NCBI RefSeq assembly: GCF_937616625.2
Contig: NC_065571.1
Location: forward strand, 31,643,879-31,707,878
DNA: 64,000 nt
Direction: 5' to 3'
DNA from: Mercurialis annua
Lineage: Eukaryota > Streptophyta > Magnoliopsida > Malpighiales > Euphorbiaceae
Shown here: positions 1 through 11,598 of the stretch, piece by piece
Layout of the letters: each line of letters begins with the position of its first letter
How positions within the stretch are numbered: the first letter of the stretch is position 1
The notes under the pieces: model-generated
What the model saw: only the letters and a program-made list of their open reading frames with translations
Databases searched by the model: none
Told to the model about the DNA's origin: nothing
Translations under genes and position numbers: made by a program

Positions 1-2500
1 TGGATTTGTTTTGTAACGTTTGTAAACGTTTGGCTTAAATCGCTAAAAAGGTGACACGTTTGGATTTGTTTCGTAACGTTTGTAAACGTTCGGCTTAAAT
101 CGCTTAAAAGGTGAAACATTTGGATTTGTTTCGTAAAGTTTGTAAACGTTTGGCTTCAATCGCTAAAAAGGTGAAACTTTGGGATTTCTTTCGCAATGTT
201 TGTAAACGTTTGGCTTAAATCGTTAAAAAGGTGAAACATTTGGATTTGTTTCGTAAAATTTGTAAACGTTTGGCTTCAATCGCTAAAAAGGTGAAACTTT
301 TGGAGTTGTTTCGTAACATTTATAAACATTTCCCATTAATTACTAAAAAGGTGAAATGTTTGGATTTGTTTCGTAACATTTTAAACGTTTGGCTTAAATC
401 GCTAAAATGGGGAAACGTTTGGATTTGTTTCGCAATGTCTGTAAACGTTTGGCTTAAACTGCTAAGAAGGTGAAATGTTTGGTTTTGTTTCGTAATATTT
501 GTGAACATTCGACTTAAATCGCTAAAAAGGTGAAACTTTTGGATTTCTTTTGTAACGTTTGTAAACGTTTGGCTAATATTGCTAACAATTGGAAATGTTT
601 GTTTTTGTTACGTAATGTTTGTAAACGTTTGGATTTATTTCGTAACGTTTTAAAGATTTGGCTTAAATCGCTAAAAAAGGTTAAACATTTGGTTTTGTTT
701 CGTAATGTTTGTAAATGTTTAGCTTAAATCGCTAAAAAGGTGAAACGTTTGGTTTTGTTTTGTAACGTTTGAAAACATTTGGCTTTAATTGCTAAAAAGG
801 TGAAACGCTTGGATATGTTTCATACCTTTTGTGAAACGTTTGGATTTGTTTTGTAACGTTCGTAAACGTTTGGCTTAAATCGCTAAAAATGTCAAACATT
901 TGGTTTTGTTCCGTAAAGTTGGTAAACGTTTGGCTTAAATCGCTAAAGAGGGGAAACATTGGGATGTATTTCGTAACGTTACTAAACGTTTGGCTTAAAT
1001 TGCAAAAAAGGCGAAACGCTTGGATTTGTTTCGTAACGTTTGTAAACATTTGGCTTAAATCGCTAAAAAGGTGAAACATTTGGATTTGTTTCGTAACGTT
1101 TGTAAATGTTTGGCTTAAATTACTAAAAAGGTGAAACGCTTGAATTTGTTTCAGAACGTTTGCATACGTTTGGCTTAAATTGCTAAAAAGGTGAAAGGCT
1201 TGGATTTGTTTCGCAGCGTTTGTAAACGTTTGGCTTAAATCGCTAAAAAGGTGAAACATTTGGATTTGTTTCATAACATTTGTAAACGTTTGGCTTCAAA
1301 TTGCCAAAAAGGCGAATTGTTTGGATTTGTTTCGTAACGTTTGTAAATGTTTGGCTTCAATTGCTAAAAATGTGAATCGTTTGGATTTGTTTCATAACGT
1401 TTGTAGACATTTGCTAAAAAGGTGAAATGTTTGGATTTGTTTCGTAACGTTTTGAATGTTTGGCATAAATTGCTAAAATGGGGAAACGTTTGGATATGTT
1501 TCATAACGTTTGTAAACGTTTGGCTTTAATTGCTAAGAAGGTGAAATATTTGGTTTTGTTTCGTAAAGTTTGTAAACGTTCGTCTTAAATCGCTAAAGTG
1601 GTGAAACATTTGGATTTCTTTCGTAAAGTCTTTAAACGTTTGGTTTAGATTGCTAAAAAGGTGAAACACTTTGATTTGTTCTCTATCGTTTGTAAACGAT
1701 TGGCTTAAATTACTAAAAAGTTAAATGCTTGGATTTGTTTCGGAACGTTTGTAAACGTTTGGCTTAAATTGCTAAAAAGGTGAAACACTTGGATTTGTTT
1801 CATAACGTTTGCAACCGTTTGGCTTAAATTGCTAAAGGTGAAATGCTTAGTTTTGTTTCGTAACGTTTGTAAAGATTTGGCTTAAATCGCTAAAAATCTG
1901 AAACGTTTGGATTTGTTTCGTAACGTTTTAAACGTTTGGTTTTGTTTCGTAACGTTTGTAAATGTTTTGCTTAAATCGCTAAAAAGGTGAAACGTTTGGA
2001 TTTGTTGCGTAACGTTTGTAAACGTTTGGCTTATATCTCTATAAAGGTGAAACGTTTTGATTTGTTTCGTAAAGTTTGTAAACGTTTAGCTTAAATCACT
2101 AAAAAGGGAAACGTTTGGATTTGTTTTTTAACGTTTGTAAATTGCTAAAAAAAGTGAAACGTTTGGATTTGTTTGGCTTAAATTGCTAGAAAGGAGAAAC
2201 GGTCGGATTTGTTTCGTAACGTTTGTATACGTTTGGCTTAAATTGCTAAAAAGGGAAACGTTTGGATTTGTTTTTTTGCGTTTAAAAACGTTTGGCTTAA
2301 ATAGCTAAAAAGGGGAAACGTTTGTATTTGTTTGGTAGCGTTTGTAAACGTTTGGCTTAAATTGCTAAAGAGGTGAAATGTTTGAATTTATTTCTTAACG
2401 TTTTATAGGTTTGACTTAAATAGCTAAAATGGGGAAACTTTTGGATTTGTTTCATAACGTTTGTAAACATTTGGCTTAAATTGCTAAAAAGGTAAAACGT
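1..2500 (+). repeat. 60-bp satellite array, block 1 (forward orientation)
   Basis: Tandem monomers of 60 bp whose phase is held over long stretches. On this strand each monomer reads roughly GTGAAACGTTTGGATTTG, then TTTCGTAACGTTTGTAAACG, then TTTGGCTTAAATCGCTAAAAAG. Monomers differ by a few substitutions and short indels. Long reading frames occur on both strands only because 60 is divisible by three; no gene is visible. The block ends where the orientation flips, inside an AAACGTTT palindrome shared by both strands. Confidence 0.97.
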
Positions 2501-4041
2501 TTACAAACGTTCCGAAACGAATCCAAACGTTTACCTTTTTAATAATATAAGCCAAACGTTTACAAATGTTACGAAACAAATCTAAGCGTTTCACATTTTT
2601 AGCGATTTACGACAAACCTTTACAAACTTTACGAAACAAAACCAAGCATTTCACCTTTTTAGCAATTTAAGCCAAACGTTTACAAACGTTTCGAAACAAT
2701 TTCAAGCGTTTCACCTTTGTAAGAATATAAGCCAAACCTTCATAAACGTTGCAAAACAAATCCAAGCATTTCACATTTTTATTTATTTAAGCCAAACGTT
2801 TACAAACATTACGAAACAAATCCAAGCGTTTCACCTTTTTAGTAATTTAAGCCAACATTTACAAACGGTACGAAACAATTCCAAGCGTTTCACCTTTTTA
2901 GCGATTTAATCCAAACGTTTATAAACGCTACGAAACAAATCCAAACGTTTCACCTTTTTAGCAATGTAAGCTAAATGTTTACAAACGTTATGAAACAAAT
3001 CCAAGCGTTTCACCGTTTTAGCAAATTAAGCCAAACATTTACAAATGTTACGAAACAAATCCAAGCGTTTCACCTTTTTATTAATTTAAACCAAACCTTT
3101 ACAAATATTACGAAAAAAATACAAACGTTTCACCTTTTTTGCGATTTAAGCCAAACATTTACAAAGGTTATAAAAATAATCCAAATGTTTCTCCTTTTTA
3201 GTAATTTAAGCGAAACATTTACAAACGTTACGAAACAAATCCAAGCGTTTTACCTTTTTAGCTATTTTAGTCAAACATTTACAAACTTTACGAAACAATT
3301 CCAAGAGTTTTACCTTTTTAGCAATTTAAGCCAAATGTTTACAAATGTTACCAAACAAATCCAAATGAACGTTACGAAACAAATTTAAATGTTTCCCTAT
3401 TTAAGCGATTTATGCCAAACGATTAAAACGTTACGAAACAAATCCAAACGTTTAATATTTTAAGCAATTTAGCCAAACGTTTACGAACGTTACGAAACAA
3501 AACCAAGCGTTTCACATTTTTAGCGATTTAAGTCAAACGTTTAAAAACGTAGCGAAACAAATCCAAGAGTTCCACCTTTTTTGAAATTTAAGCAAAACGT
3601 TTACAAAGGCTACGAAAGAAATCCAAACGTTTCACTGTTTTAGCGATTTAAGCCAAACATTTAAACATGTTACGAAACAAATCAAAAGGTTTCACCTTCT
3701 TAGCGATTTAAGCCAAAGTTTACAAACGGTACGAAACAAATCCAAACGTTTCACCTTTTTAGAGATTTAAGCCAAACGTTTATAAACGCTACGAAAAAAA
3801 TCCAAACATTTCACCTGTTTAGAAATTTAAGCCAAACGTTTACAAACGTTACGAAACAAATCTAAGCGTTTCTCCATTTTAGCAATTTAAGCCAAATGTT
3901 TACAAACGTTACACAACAAATAAAACCGTTTCACATTTTTAGCAGTTTAAGCCAAATGTTACAAAGGTTACGAAACAAATCCAAACGTTTCACCTTTTTA
4001 GCGATTTAAGCAAACCTATAGAAACGTTACGAAACAAATCC
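2501..4041 (-). repeat. 60-bp satellite array, block 2 (inverted)
   Basis: The same 60-bp satellite, read as the reverse complement of block 1. Its monomers carry rare variants also found near 16770-17770: a pair of partial monomers reading AAATGAACGTTACGAAAC near 3365, a CACCTTTTTTGAAATTTAAG variant near 3575, and the ATCAAAAGGTTTCACC variant near 3690. It therefore looks like a diverged copy of that part of the larger inverted array rather than a simple local flip of block 1. Confidence 0.95.
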
Positions 4042-7000
4042 TTAACATTTGTAAACGTTTGACTTAAATCGCTAAAAAAGGGAAACATTTGGTTTAATTT
4101 CAAAATGTTTGGCTAAAATCGCTAAAATGGGAAAACGTTTGGATTTGTTCCGTAACGTTTATAAATGTTTGGCTTAAATCGCTAAAAATATCTAACATTT
4201 GGATTTGTTTCGTAACATGTGTAAATGTTTGGCTTTAATCACTAAAAAGGTGAAAAAGTTGGATTTGCTTCATAACGTTTTAAACGTTTTTCTTAAATCA
4301 CTAAAATAGGCAAACATTTGGATTTGTTTCGTAACGTTTGTAAACGTTTGACTTAAATTGCTAAAAAGGTGAAACGTTTGGATTTGTTTAATAATGTTTG
4401 TAAACGTTTGGCTTATATTGCTAAAAAGGAGAAACGCTTGGATTTGTTTCGTAATGTTTTGCCAACATTTGGCTTAAATAGCTAAAAAGGGGAAACGTTT
4501 GGCTTTGTTTCGTAATGTTTGTAAACGTTTGGCTTCAATCGCAAAAAAGAGGAAACGTTTGGATTTGTTTCGTAACCTTTGTAAATGTTTGGCATAAATC
4601 GCTAAAATGAGGAAACGTTTGGATTTGTTTCGTAACGTTTGTAAACGTTTGGCTTAAATCGCTCAAAAGGTGAAACGTTTGGCTTAAATCGCTTAAAAGG
4701 AGAAGCGTTTGGATTTGTTTCCTAACGTTTATAAACGATTGGCTTAAATCGCTAAAGAGGCCAAACGTTTGGATTTAAATTGCTAAAAAGGTGAAACGTT
4801 TGGATTTTTTTTTGTAATGTTTGTAAACGTTTAGCTTAAATCGCTAAAAAGGTGAAACGTTGGATTTATTTTGTAACGTTAATAAACATTTGGCTTAAAT
4901 CGCTAAAAAGCTGAAACATTTGGTTCTGCTTCGTAACGTTTGTAAATGCTTGGTTTAAATTGCTTAAAAGCTGAAATGCTTGGATTTGTTTCGTAGGGTT
5001 TGTAAATATTTGGTTTAAATCGCTAAGAAGGTGAAACATTTGGATTTTTTTCGTAACGTTTGTAAACGTTCGGCTTAAATAGCTAAAAAGGTGAAACGTT
5101 TGGTTTGTTTCGTAACGTTTGTAAACGTTTGGCTTATATTGCTAAAAAGGTGAAACGCTTGGACTTGTTTCGTAATGTTTCTCAACGTTTGGCTTAAATC
5201 GCTAAAAAGGTGAAACGTTTGGATTTTTTTCGCGACGTTTGTAAACGATTAGCTTAAATCGCTAAAAACGTGAAACATTTGGCTTAAATCGCTAAAAAAG
5301 TGAAACGTTTGGATTTGTTTCCTAATGTTTGTAAACGTTTAGCTTAAATCGCTAAAGAGGTGAAACGTTTGGATTTGTTTTGTAACGTTTGTAAACGTTT
5401 GGCTTAAATCGCTAAAAAGGTGAAACATTTGGTTTAGTTTCGTAACGTTTGTAAACGTTTGGATTCAATCGCAAAAAAGGGGAAACGTTTGGATTTTTCG
5501 TAACGTTTGTAGATGTTTGGCTTAATTCGCTAAAAAGGTGAAACGTTTGGATTTGATTCGTAATGTTTGTAAACGTTTAGCTTAAATCGCTAAAAAGGTG
5601 AAACATTTGGTTTTGTTTCGTAACATTTGTAAACGTTACACTTAAATCGTTAAAAAGGTGAAACGTAGGATTTGTTTCGTAACATTTGTAAAAGTTTTTC
5701 TTAAATTGCTAAAAAGGTGAAACGCCTGGATTTGTTTCGTAACGTTTGAAAAAGTTTGACTTATATTGCTAAAAAGCTGAAACGCTTGGATTTGTTTCAT
5801 AAAGTTTGTAAACGTATGGCTTAAATAACTAAAAAGGGGAAACGTTTGGATTTGTTTCGTAATGTTTGTAAACGTTTGGCTTCAATCGCAAAAAAAGGGA
5901 AACGTTTGGATTTGTTTCGTAACTTTTGTAAACGTTTGGCTTAAATCGCTAAAATGGCGAAACGTTTGGATTTTTTTTCGTAACATTTGTAAATGCTTGG
6001 CTAAAACTGCTAAAAAGGTGAAACGTTTAGATTTGTTTTGTAAGATTTGTAAACTTTTGCCATAAATCGCTAAAATGGGGAAATGTTTGGATTTGTTTCG
6101 TAACGTTTGTAAACATTTGGATTTGTTTTGTAACATTTGTAAACGTTTGGTTTTGTTTCGTAACGTTTATAAATTTTTGGCTTAAATCACTAAAATGGGG
6201 AAACATTTGGATTTATTTCTTAACGTTTGTAAAAATTTGGCTTAAATCGCTATAAAGGTGAAACATTTCGATTTGTTTCGTAAAGTTTGTAAACATTTGG
6301 CTTAAATTGCTAAAAATGTGAAAAGTTTGCTTTTGTTCCGTAATGTTTGTAAACGTTTGGATTTGTTTGGAAACGTTTGTAAACGTTTGGCTTAAATCAC
6401 TGAAAAGGTGAAACATTTGGATTTGTTACGTAATGTTTGTAAACGTTTGGCTTAATTCGCTAAAATGGGGAAATATTTGGATTTGTTTCGTAACGTTTGT
6501 AAACGTTTGGATTTGTTTCGTAAAGTTTATAAACGTTTGGTTTTGTTTCGTAACGTTAAATAAAGTTTGGCTTAAATCGCTAAAATGGGGCAACGTTTGG
6601 ATTTGTTTCGTAACGTTTGTAAACATTTCGCTTCAATCTCTAAAAAGGTGAAACGTTTGGATTTGTTTCGTAACGTTTGTAAACGTTTGGCTTAAATTGC
6701 TAAAAAGGTGAAATGTTTGGATTTCTTCCGTAGTGTTTGTAAATGTTTGGATTTATTTCTCAACGTTTAAAAGATTTGGCTTAAATCGCTAAAAAAGTTA
6801 AATGTTTGGTTTAGTTTCGTAACGTTTGTAAGTATTTGGCTTAAATCTCTATAAAGGGGAAACGTTTGGATTTGTCTCGTATCTTTTGTAAACGTTAGGC
6901 TTAAATTTTTAAAAAGGTGAAACGCTTAGATTTGTTTCGCAACTTTTGCAACGTTTGACTTAAATCACTGAAAAGGTGAAACACTTGGATTTGTTTCGCA

Positions 7001-7418
7001 ACGTTTGTAAACATTTGGTTTAAATCGATAAAAATGTGAAACGTTTGGTTTTGTTCCGTAACGTTTGTAAACGTTTGGCTTAAATCGCAAAAAATGTGAA
7101 ACGTTTGGATTTGTTTCGTAACGTTTTAAACGTTAGGATTAATTTCGTAACGTTTTAAAGATTTGGCTTAAATCGCTAAAAAGTTTAAACGTTTGGTTTT
7201 GTTTCGTAAAGTTTGTAAACGTTTGGCATAAATCGCTAAAAAGGTGAAACGTTTGGATTAGTTTCGTAACGTTCGTAAACGTTTGGCTTAAATTGCTAAA
7301 AAGGTGAAACGCTTGGAATTGTTTCGTAACTTTTGTAAACGTTTTGCTTAAATTGCTAAAAAGGTGAAACTCTTGGATTTGTTTCCGTTTGGGTTAAATC
7401 GCAAAAAATGAGAAACGT
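4042..7418 (+). repeat. 60-bp satellite array, block 3 (forward orientation)
   Basis: The satellite returns to the orientation of block 1. The switch is abrupt at about 4041: CGAAACAAATCC on the inverted side is followed directly by TTAACATTTGTAAACG in forward orientation. There are about 56 monomers, including shortened ones (for example near 4680 and 4770) and clusters with an extra GGATTTGTTTCGTAA half-unit (6110-6160, 6350-6380, 6500-6560). The block ends inside a retrotransposon gag codon series at 7419. Confidence 0.96.
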
Positions 7419-8000
7419 TCTAGGAGTGCTCCGTACAATTCTAGTAGCAGTGGGAGTAATTGTGGTTCAGGACGCGGGTACAGTGGTGGATCGAAGGGTC
7501 AGTGTCATTTAGCTCCTGGAGGTTGTTTCTCTTGTGGCCAGCCGGGTCATTTTTCCAGGGAGTATCCGACATCTGGGCAGCAGATGTCTAACTCTAGTGT
7601 GGCGCAGTCGTCTTACCAGCAGCAGAGACCTACGTTTACACCGTCTGTAGGGTACTCTCAACCTGCAGCATCTTTTGGTGGCCAGCGAGGCCGAGGTTCT
7701 GGTGGCAGGGGTTTTGGTGGCCGTGGTAACGATGGTAGAGGTTCCAACATTTATGGTACTGGGCAGAGTTCGCAGCAGCAGCCGCAGGGTCAGGCCAGAG
7801 TGTTTGCTCTTACTCCTCAGGATGCGCATGCATCAAACGCTATTGTGCAAGGTACCATTCCGATTTCTTTTACTGGTGCTTTGGTGTTATTTGATGCGGG
7901 TGCAACCCATTCGTTTGTTTCTACTTGTTTTGCGGGAAAATTGGGTATTGCACCATCTGTTTTGAGTGAACCTCTAGCTGTGTCTACACCTATGTCTTAA
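7419..8000 (+). pseudogene. gag-pol: Gypsy-1 gag C-terminus and protease (broken)
   Basis: Open from the satellite junction to a TAA at 7998-8000. It starts with a Ser/Gly-rich stretch, then a CCHC zinc knuckle (C at 7524, C at 7533, H at 7548) whose last cysteine is replaced by tyrosine at 7563. A Gln/Gly/Arg-rich linker follows, then the aspartic protease site LFDAGATHSFVS at 7887-7922, with alanine where D-S-G or D-T-G is usual. Gag packages element RNA and protease cleaves the polyprotein. The TAA lies in the same frame as the downstream polymerase, and Gypsy-2 has an open codon at the equivalent place, so it is a nonsense mutation. The Tyr change and the stop both predict loss of function. 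The protein N-terminus is absent. Confidence 0.88.
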
Positions 8001-10235
8001 GGTGTAGTAGTGAACGTCGTTTATCCTTCTTGTCCAGTGGTTATTCAGGGTAGAGAATTATATGCTAATTTGATTGTGCTTGACGTTATTTCTTTTGATG
8101 TCATCTTGGGGATGGATTGGCTATCACGTCATCTTGCTTCTATTGACTGTCGAGGGAAGTCAGTCGAGTTTCAGATTCCAGGTGATCTACCTTTTTCCTT
8201 TCAGGGAGAAAAGGCGGAGACACCTAAGAATCTGATTTCCGCCATCAAGGCGAAGAAGATGTTAGGCAAGGGTTTCCAGGGCTTTCTTGCTGTGGTTTGT
8301 GATTTGGAGACTGGTAGTGGTGATATGCATAGTGTTCCGATAGTGAATGAGTTCACTGATGTGTTTCCAGAGGAATTTCCTGGATTACCACCTGACCGTG
8401 AGATTGAGTTTTGCATTGATGTGGTTTCTAGTACAGCTCCGATTTCGATACCGCCGTATCGGATGACTCCTGCAGAGCTGAAGGAGTTGAAGGACCAGTT
8501 ACAAGAGTTGTTGGATAGCGGGTTCATCAGACCGAGTACTTCCCCATGGGGTGCTCCAGTTCTGTTTGTGAAGAAGAAAGACGGTTCCTCTCGACTGTGT
8601 GTCGACTACAGACAATTGAACAAGGCTACTGTCAAGAACAGATATCCTCTTCCTCGCATCGATGATTTGTTTGACCAGTTGCAGGGTGCGAAGTGTTTTT
8701 CCAAGATTGATTTGAGGTCTGGGTATCATCAACTTCGGATCCGTGATGTAGATGTGCCTAAGACTGCTTTTCGGACGCGGTATGGACATTTTGAGTTTCT
8801 GGTTATGTCCTTTGGTCTGACGAACGCACCAGTAGAGTTTATGGATATGAAGAACAGAGTGTTCAAGCCGTTTCTGGATCAATTCATTATCGTTTTCATT
8901 GATGACATTTTGATCTACTCTCAGAGTGAGGAGGAGCATGCTTACCATTTGAGGACTATACTACAGACATTGCGTGAGCATCAGTTGTATGCTAAGTTAT
9001 CACAATGTGAGTTCTGGTTGGATCAGGTTACCCTTCTAGGACACGTAGTGTCGAAAGATGGGATCAAGGTTGATCCGAAGAAGATTGAGGCAGTGATGGA
9101 TTGGCAGAGGCCGAGGTCAGTTACCGAGATCAGAAGTTTTCTGGGTTTAGCTGGCTACTATCGTCGGTTCGTGCAAGATTTCTCCAGAATATTTGCACCG
9201 TTGACTAAACTGACACAGAAGGGTGTTAAGTTTGAGTGGACTGACAAGTGCGAGGCGAGTTTTGAGAAACTCAAGGAGATTTTGACTACAGCTCCGGTTT
9301 TGGCATTGCCTTCTAGCATCGACGGTTTCATAGTGTATTATGATGCGTCTCAGATTGTTTTGGGTTGCGTTCTGATACAACATGGACAGGTGATTGCCTA
9401 TGCTTCCCGTCAGTTGAAGAAGCATGAGGTGAATTACCCTACTCATGACTTAGAGTTGGCAGCTGTGGTTTTTGCGCTGAAAATCTGGAGACATTATTTG
9501 TATGGTGCTACTTGTGAGATTTTCACTCATCACAAGAGTTTGAAGTATATCTTTGATCAGAGAGAGTTGAACTTGAGACAGAGGAGATGGTTAGAATTGC
9601 TGAAAGACTACGACTGTACTATTCAGTACCATCCTGGTAAGGCTAATGTGGTAGCCGATGCGTTGAGTCGCAAGTGTTCGGGCAGTTTGTCCCATATTTC
9701 TGAGATTGGGCGTAGACCCATGGTTAGAGAGTGGCACAGTTTGATAGCTTTAGGCTATGGTTTTCAGGTTTCTCAGGCTGATTGTTTATTGGCACAGTTG
9801 CAAGTACATCCTGTTTTGATTGATCGGATCAAAGCTTTACAAGCTGAGGATCCACAGTTAAAACGGATTATTGAGGAGGTTCAGCAGGACGGTAACTCTG
9901 AGTTTACTTTTGTGGATGGTGTTCTGAGACATGGTTCGAGATTGTGTGTTCCGGATTCAGATGGTTTGAGAGACCAGATTCTGGAAGAAGCGCACAAGTC
10001 TGCTTATAGTGTTCATTCGGGTTCTACTAAGATGTACCATGATCTTAAGGGTACCTACTGGTGGAGCGGGATGAAGAAGGATGTCGCTGAGTATGTTTCT
10101 AAGTGTCTGACGTGCCAGCAGGTGAAGCTGGAGCATCAGAGACGTTTTGGCTATTTGCAACCACTACCTATTCCAGAGTGGAAGTGGGAGCGGATTGCCA
10201 TGGATTTTGTGGTTGGTTTACCACGTACTCGATAG
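8001..10235 (+). pseudogene. pol: Gypsy-1 protease end, reverse transcriptase, RNase H and integrase N-terminus
   Basis: About 745 codons in the same frame as gag. After the protease tail ([11 protein letters not shown]) come the RT fingers ([18 protein letters not shown]), the [18 protein letters not shown] box, [12 protein letters not shown] and the active site FIDDILIYS with Asp-Asp at 8901-8906. RNase H follows: its first Asp is in YYDAS (9342), and the usual Asp of FTDHKSL is His at 9528-9530, a likely inactivating change. The integrase zinc-binding domain ([17 protein letters not shown]...KCLTCQQ) is present and the first catalytic Asp is in MDFVVGLP (10203). A TAG at 10233 ends the frame within the integrase core. 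Downstream sequence continues in the same frame. The role would be cDNA synthesis and integration in virus-like particles. Confidence 0.92.
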
Positions 10236-11237
10236 GGGTATGATTCCATCTGGGTTATAGTTGACCGTATGACCAAGTCAGCTCATTTCCTTCCGATTAA
10301 GGTTTCGTATCCTGCTTCGAGGTTGGCTCAGTTGTACATCGACAGGATTGTCAGTTTGCATGGTGTACTGGTTTCTATTGTTTCAGACAGAGGTTCTGTG
10401 TTTACTTTGAGGTTCTGGAAAGCGTTATAGGAATCCTTGGTTTCTCGATTGGATTTTAGTACAACTTTTCATCCTCAGACTGACGGTCAGTCTGAGAAGA
10501 CTATTCAGACATTGGAGGATATGCTCAGGATGTGTGTTCTCGATTTTCAGGATAGCTGTGATACTCATTTGCCGTTGATTGAGTCTTACAACAACAGTTA
10601 CCACGCGAGTATCGAGATGGCGCCGTATGAGGCTTTGTACGGGCGCAAGTGTAGATCTCCTATCTATTGGGAGGAGGTTGGAGAGCGTAAACTCTCGGGA
10701 GCAGAGATTATTCAGATTACCTCAGAGAAAGTACCGTTGATTAAGCGGAGATTAGAGACCGCTTTTAGTCGGCATAAGAGTTATGCTGATCCGAAGAGAA
10801 AAGACATTGAGTTTCATGTTGGTGATTTCGTGTTTCTTCGGGTTTCGCCTATGAAAGGCGTGGTTCATTTTGGTGTCAAGGGAAAGTTGGCACCGAGGTA
10901 TATTGATCCTTATGAGATTTCAGAGAGAATTGGAGCGGTGGCTTATCGTCTGGTTTTGCCGCCAGACATGTCTTTAGTACATCCTGTGTTTCATGTTTCT
11001 ATGTTGAGAAAGTGCATTTCTGATCCTTCGCACGTGATTGTGCCTCAGAGCGTTGAGATTGACCAAGAGCTGTCCTATGAGGAACAGCCAGTTGAGATTG
11101 TTGATACGCAAGTGCGTAAATTGCGAAACAAGGAGATTCTGATGGTCAAAGTTCTTTGGAGCAATCATTCTGTAGAGGAGTGCACTTGGGAGACCGAGTC
11201 GGATATGCGGAATCGCTATCCTTTTCTTTTTCCATGA
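10236..11237 (+). pseudogene. pol: Gypsy-1 integrase core, C-terminus and chromodomain-like tail
   Basis: Continues the polymerase frame after the TAG at 10233. A second TAG (10428-10430) sits where relatives have Gln after the FWKAL motif, consistent with a CAG-to-TAG change. The second catalytic Asp is in VSDRGS (10386) and the Glu in DGQSEK (10494), 35 codons apart, the classic D-D(35)E spacing. Then come YHASIEMAPYEALYGRKC, the LAPRYIDPYEI box and a C-terminal chromodomain-like segment (EQPVEIVDTQVRKLRNKEI, then VKVLWSNHSVEECTWE). The frame ends at TGA 11235-11237. Chromodomains of this lineage are thought to steer integration to modified heterochromatin, which fits the satellite setting; that link is inference here. 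Confidence 0.9.
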
Positions 11238-11353
11238 GGTACGATGCTTTATTTTTATGTGATTAAATGGCTGTTATCTGTATACGTGTTATTCTGGTAT
11301 TAATTGTTTATCGTGTTAAATTCGAGGACGAATTATTAATTATTTGGGGAGAA
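11238..11353 (+). promoter_or_regulatory. Gypsy-1 3' untranslated region and polypurine tract
   Basis: A short AT-rich stretch between the polymerase stop and the 3' LTR, ending in TTGGGGAGAA immediately before the LTR. That purine run is the expected plus-strand primer. The preceding AAATTCGAGGACGAATTATT is nearly the same as the sequence before the LTR at 59363, showing that the two elements are related. Confidence 0.8.
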
Positions 11354-11598
11354 TATAATACCCCGTGTTTTCTGTTTATATTTCCGGTAGTTGTTCGTTC
11401 GTTTCATCGTCCGTATCTCGCGTGTTTGGGCTCGAATAGTTCATTTTTGAAGTTCGGAATCGGTTTCGTTTCGTCGGCGGGTTCGGGCCCAAGTTTGGGC
11501 CGTTTTAAAATTTTGCCTGCAGGGCGCGACGGAAGGCACCACAGCTCCGGCGCGCCTCGCGTCGCGCCCTGCCTTAAAATTTGATAAGACGGCGCGAT

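Noticed and set aside
1..7418. Regular short repeats resembling a CRISPR array
   Set aside because: Monomers are contiguous with no unique spacers, the whole 60-bp unit repeats, and the setting is a plant retrotransposon landscape.
7509..11168. Minus-strand frames of 64-149 codons opposite the Gypsy-1 polymerase (also opposite Gypsy-2)
   Set aside because: They are antisense shadows of well-supported gag-pol sequence with no domain of their own.
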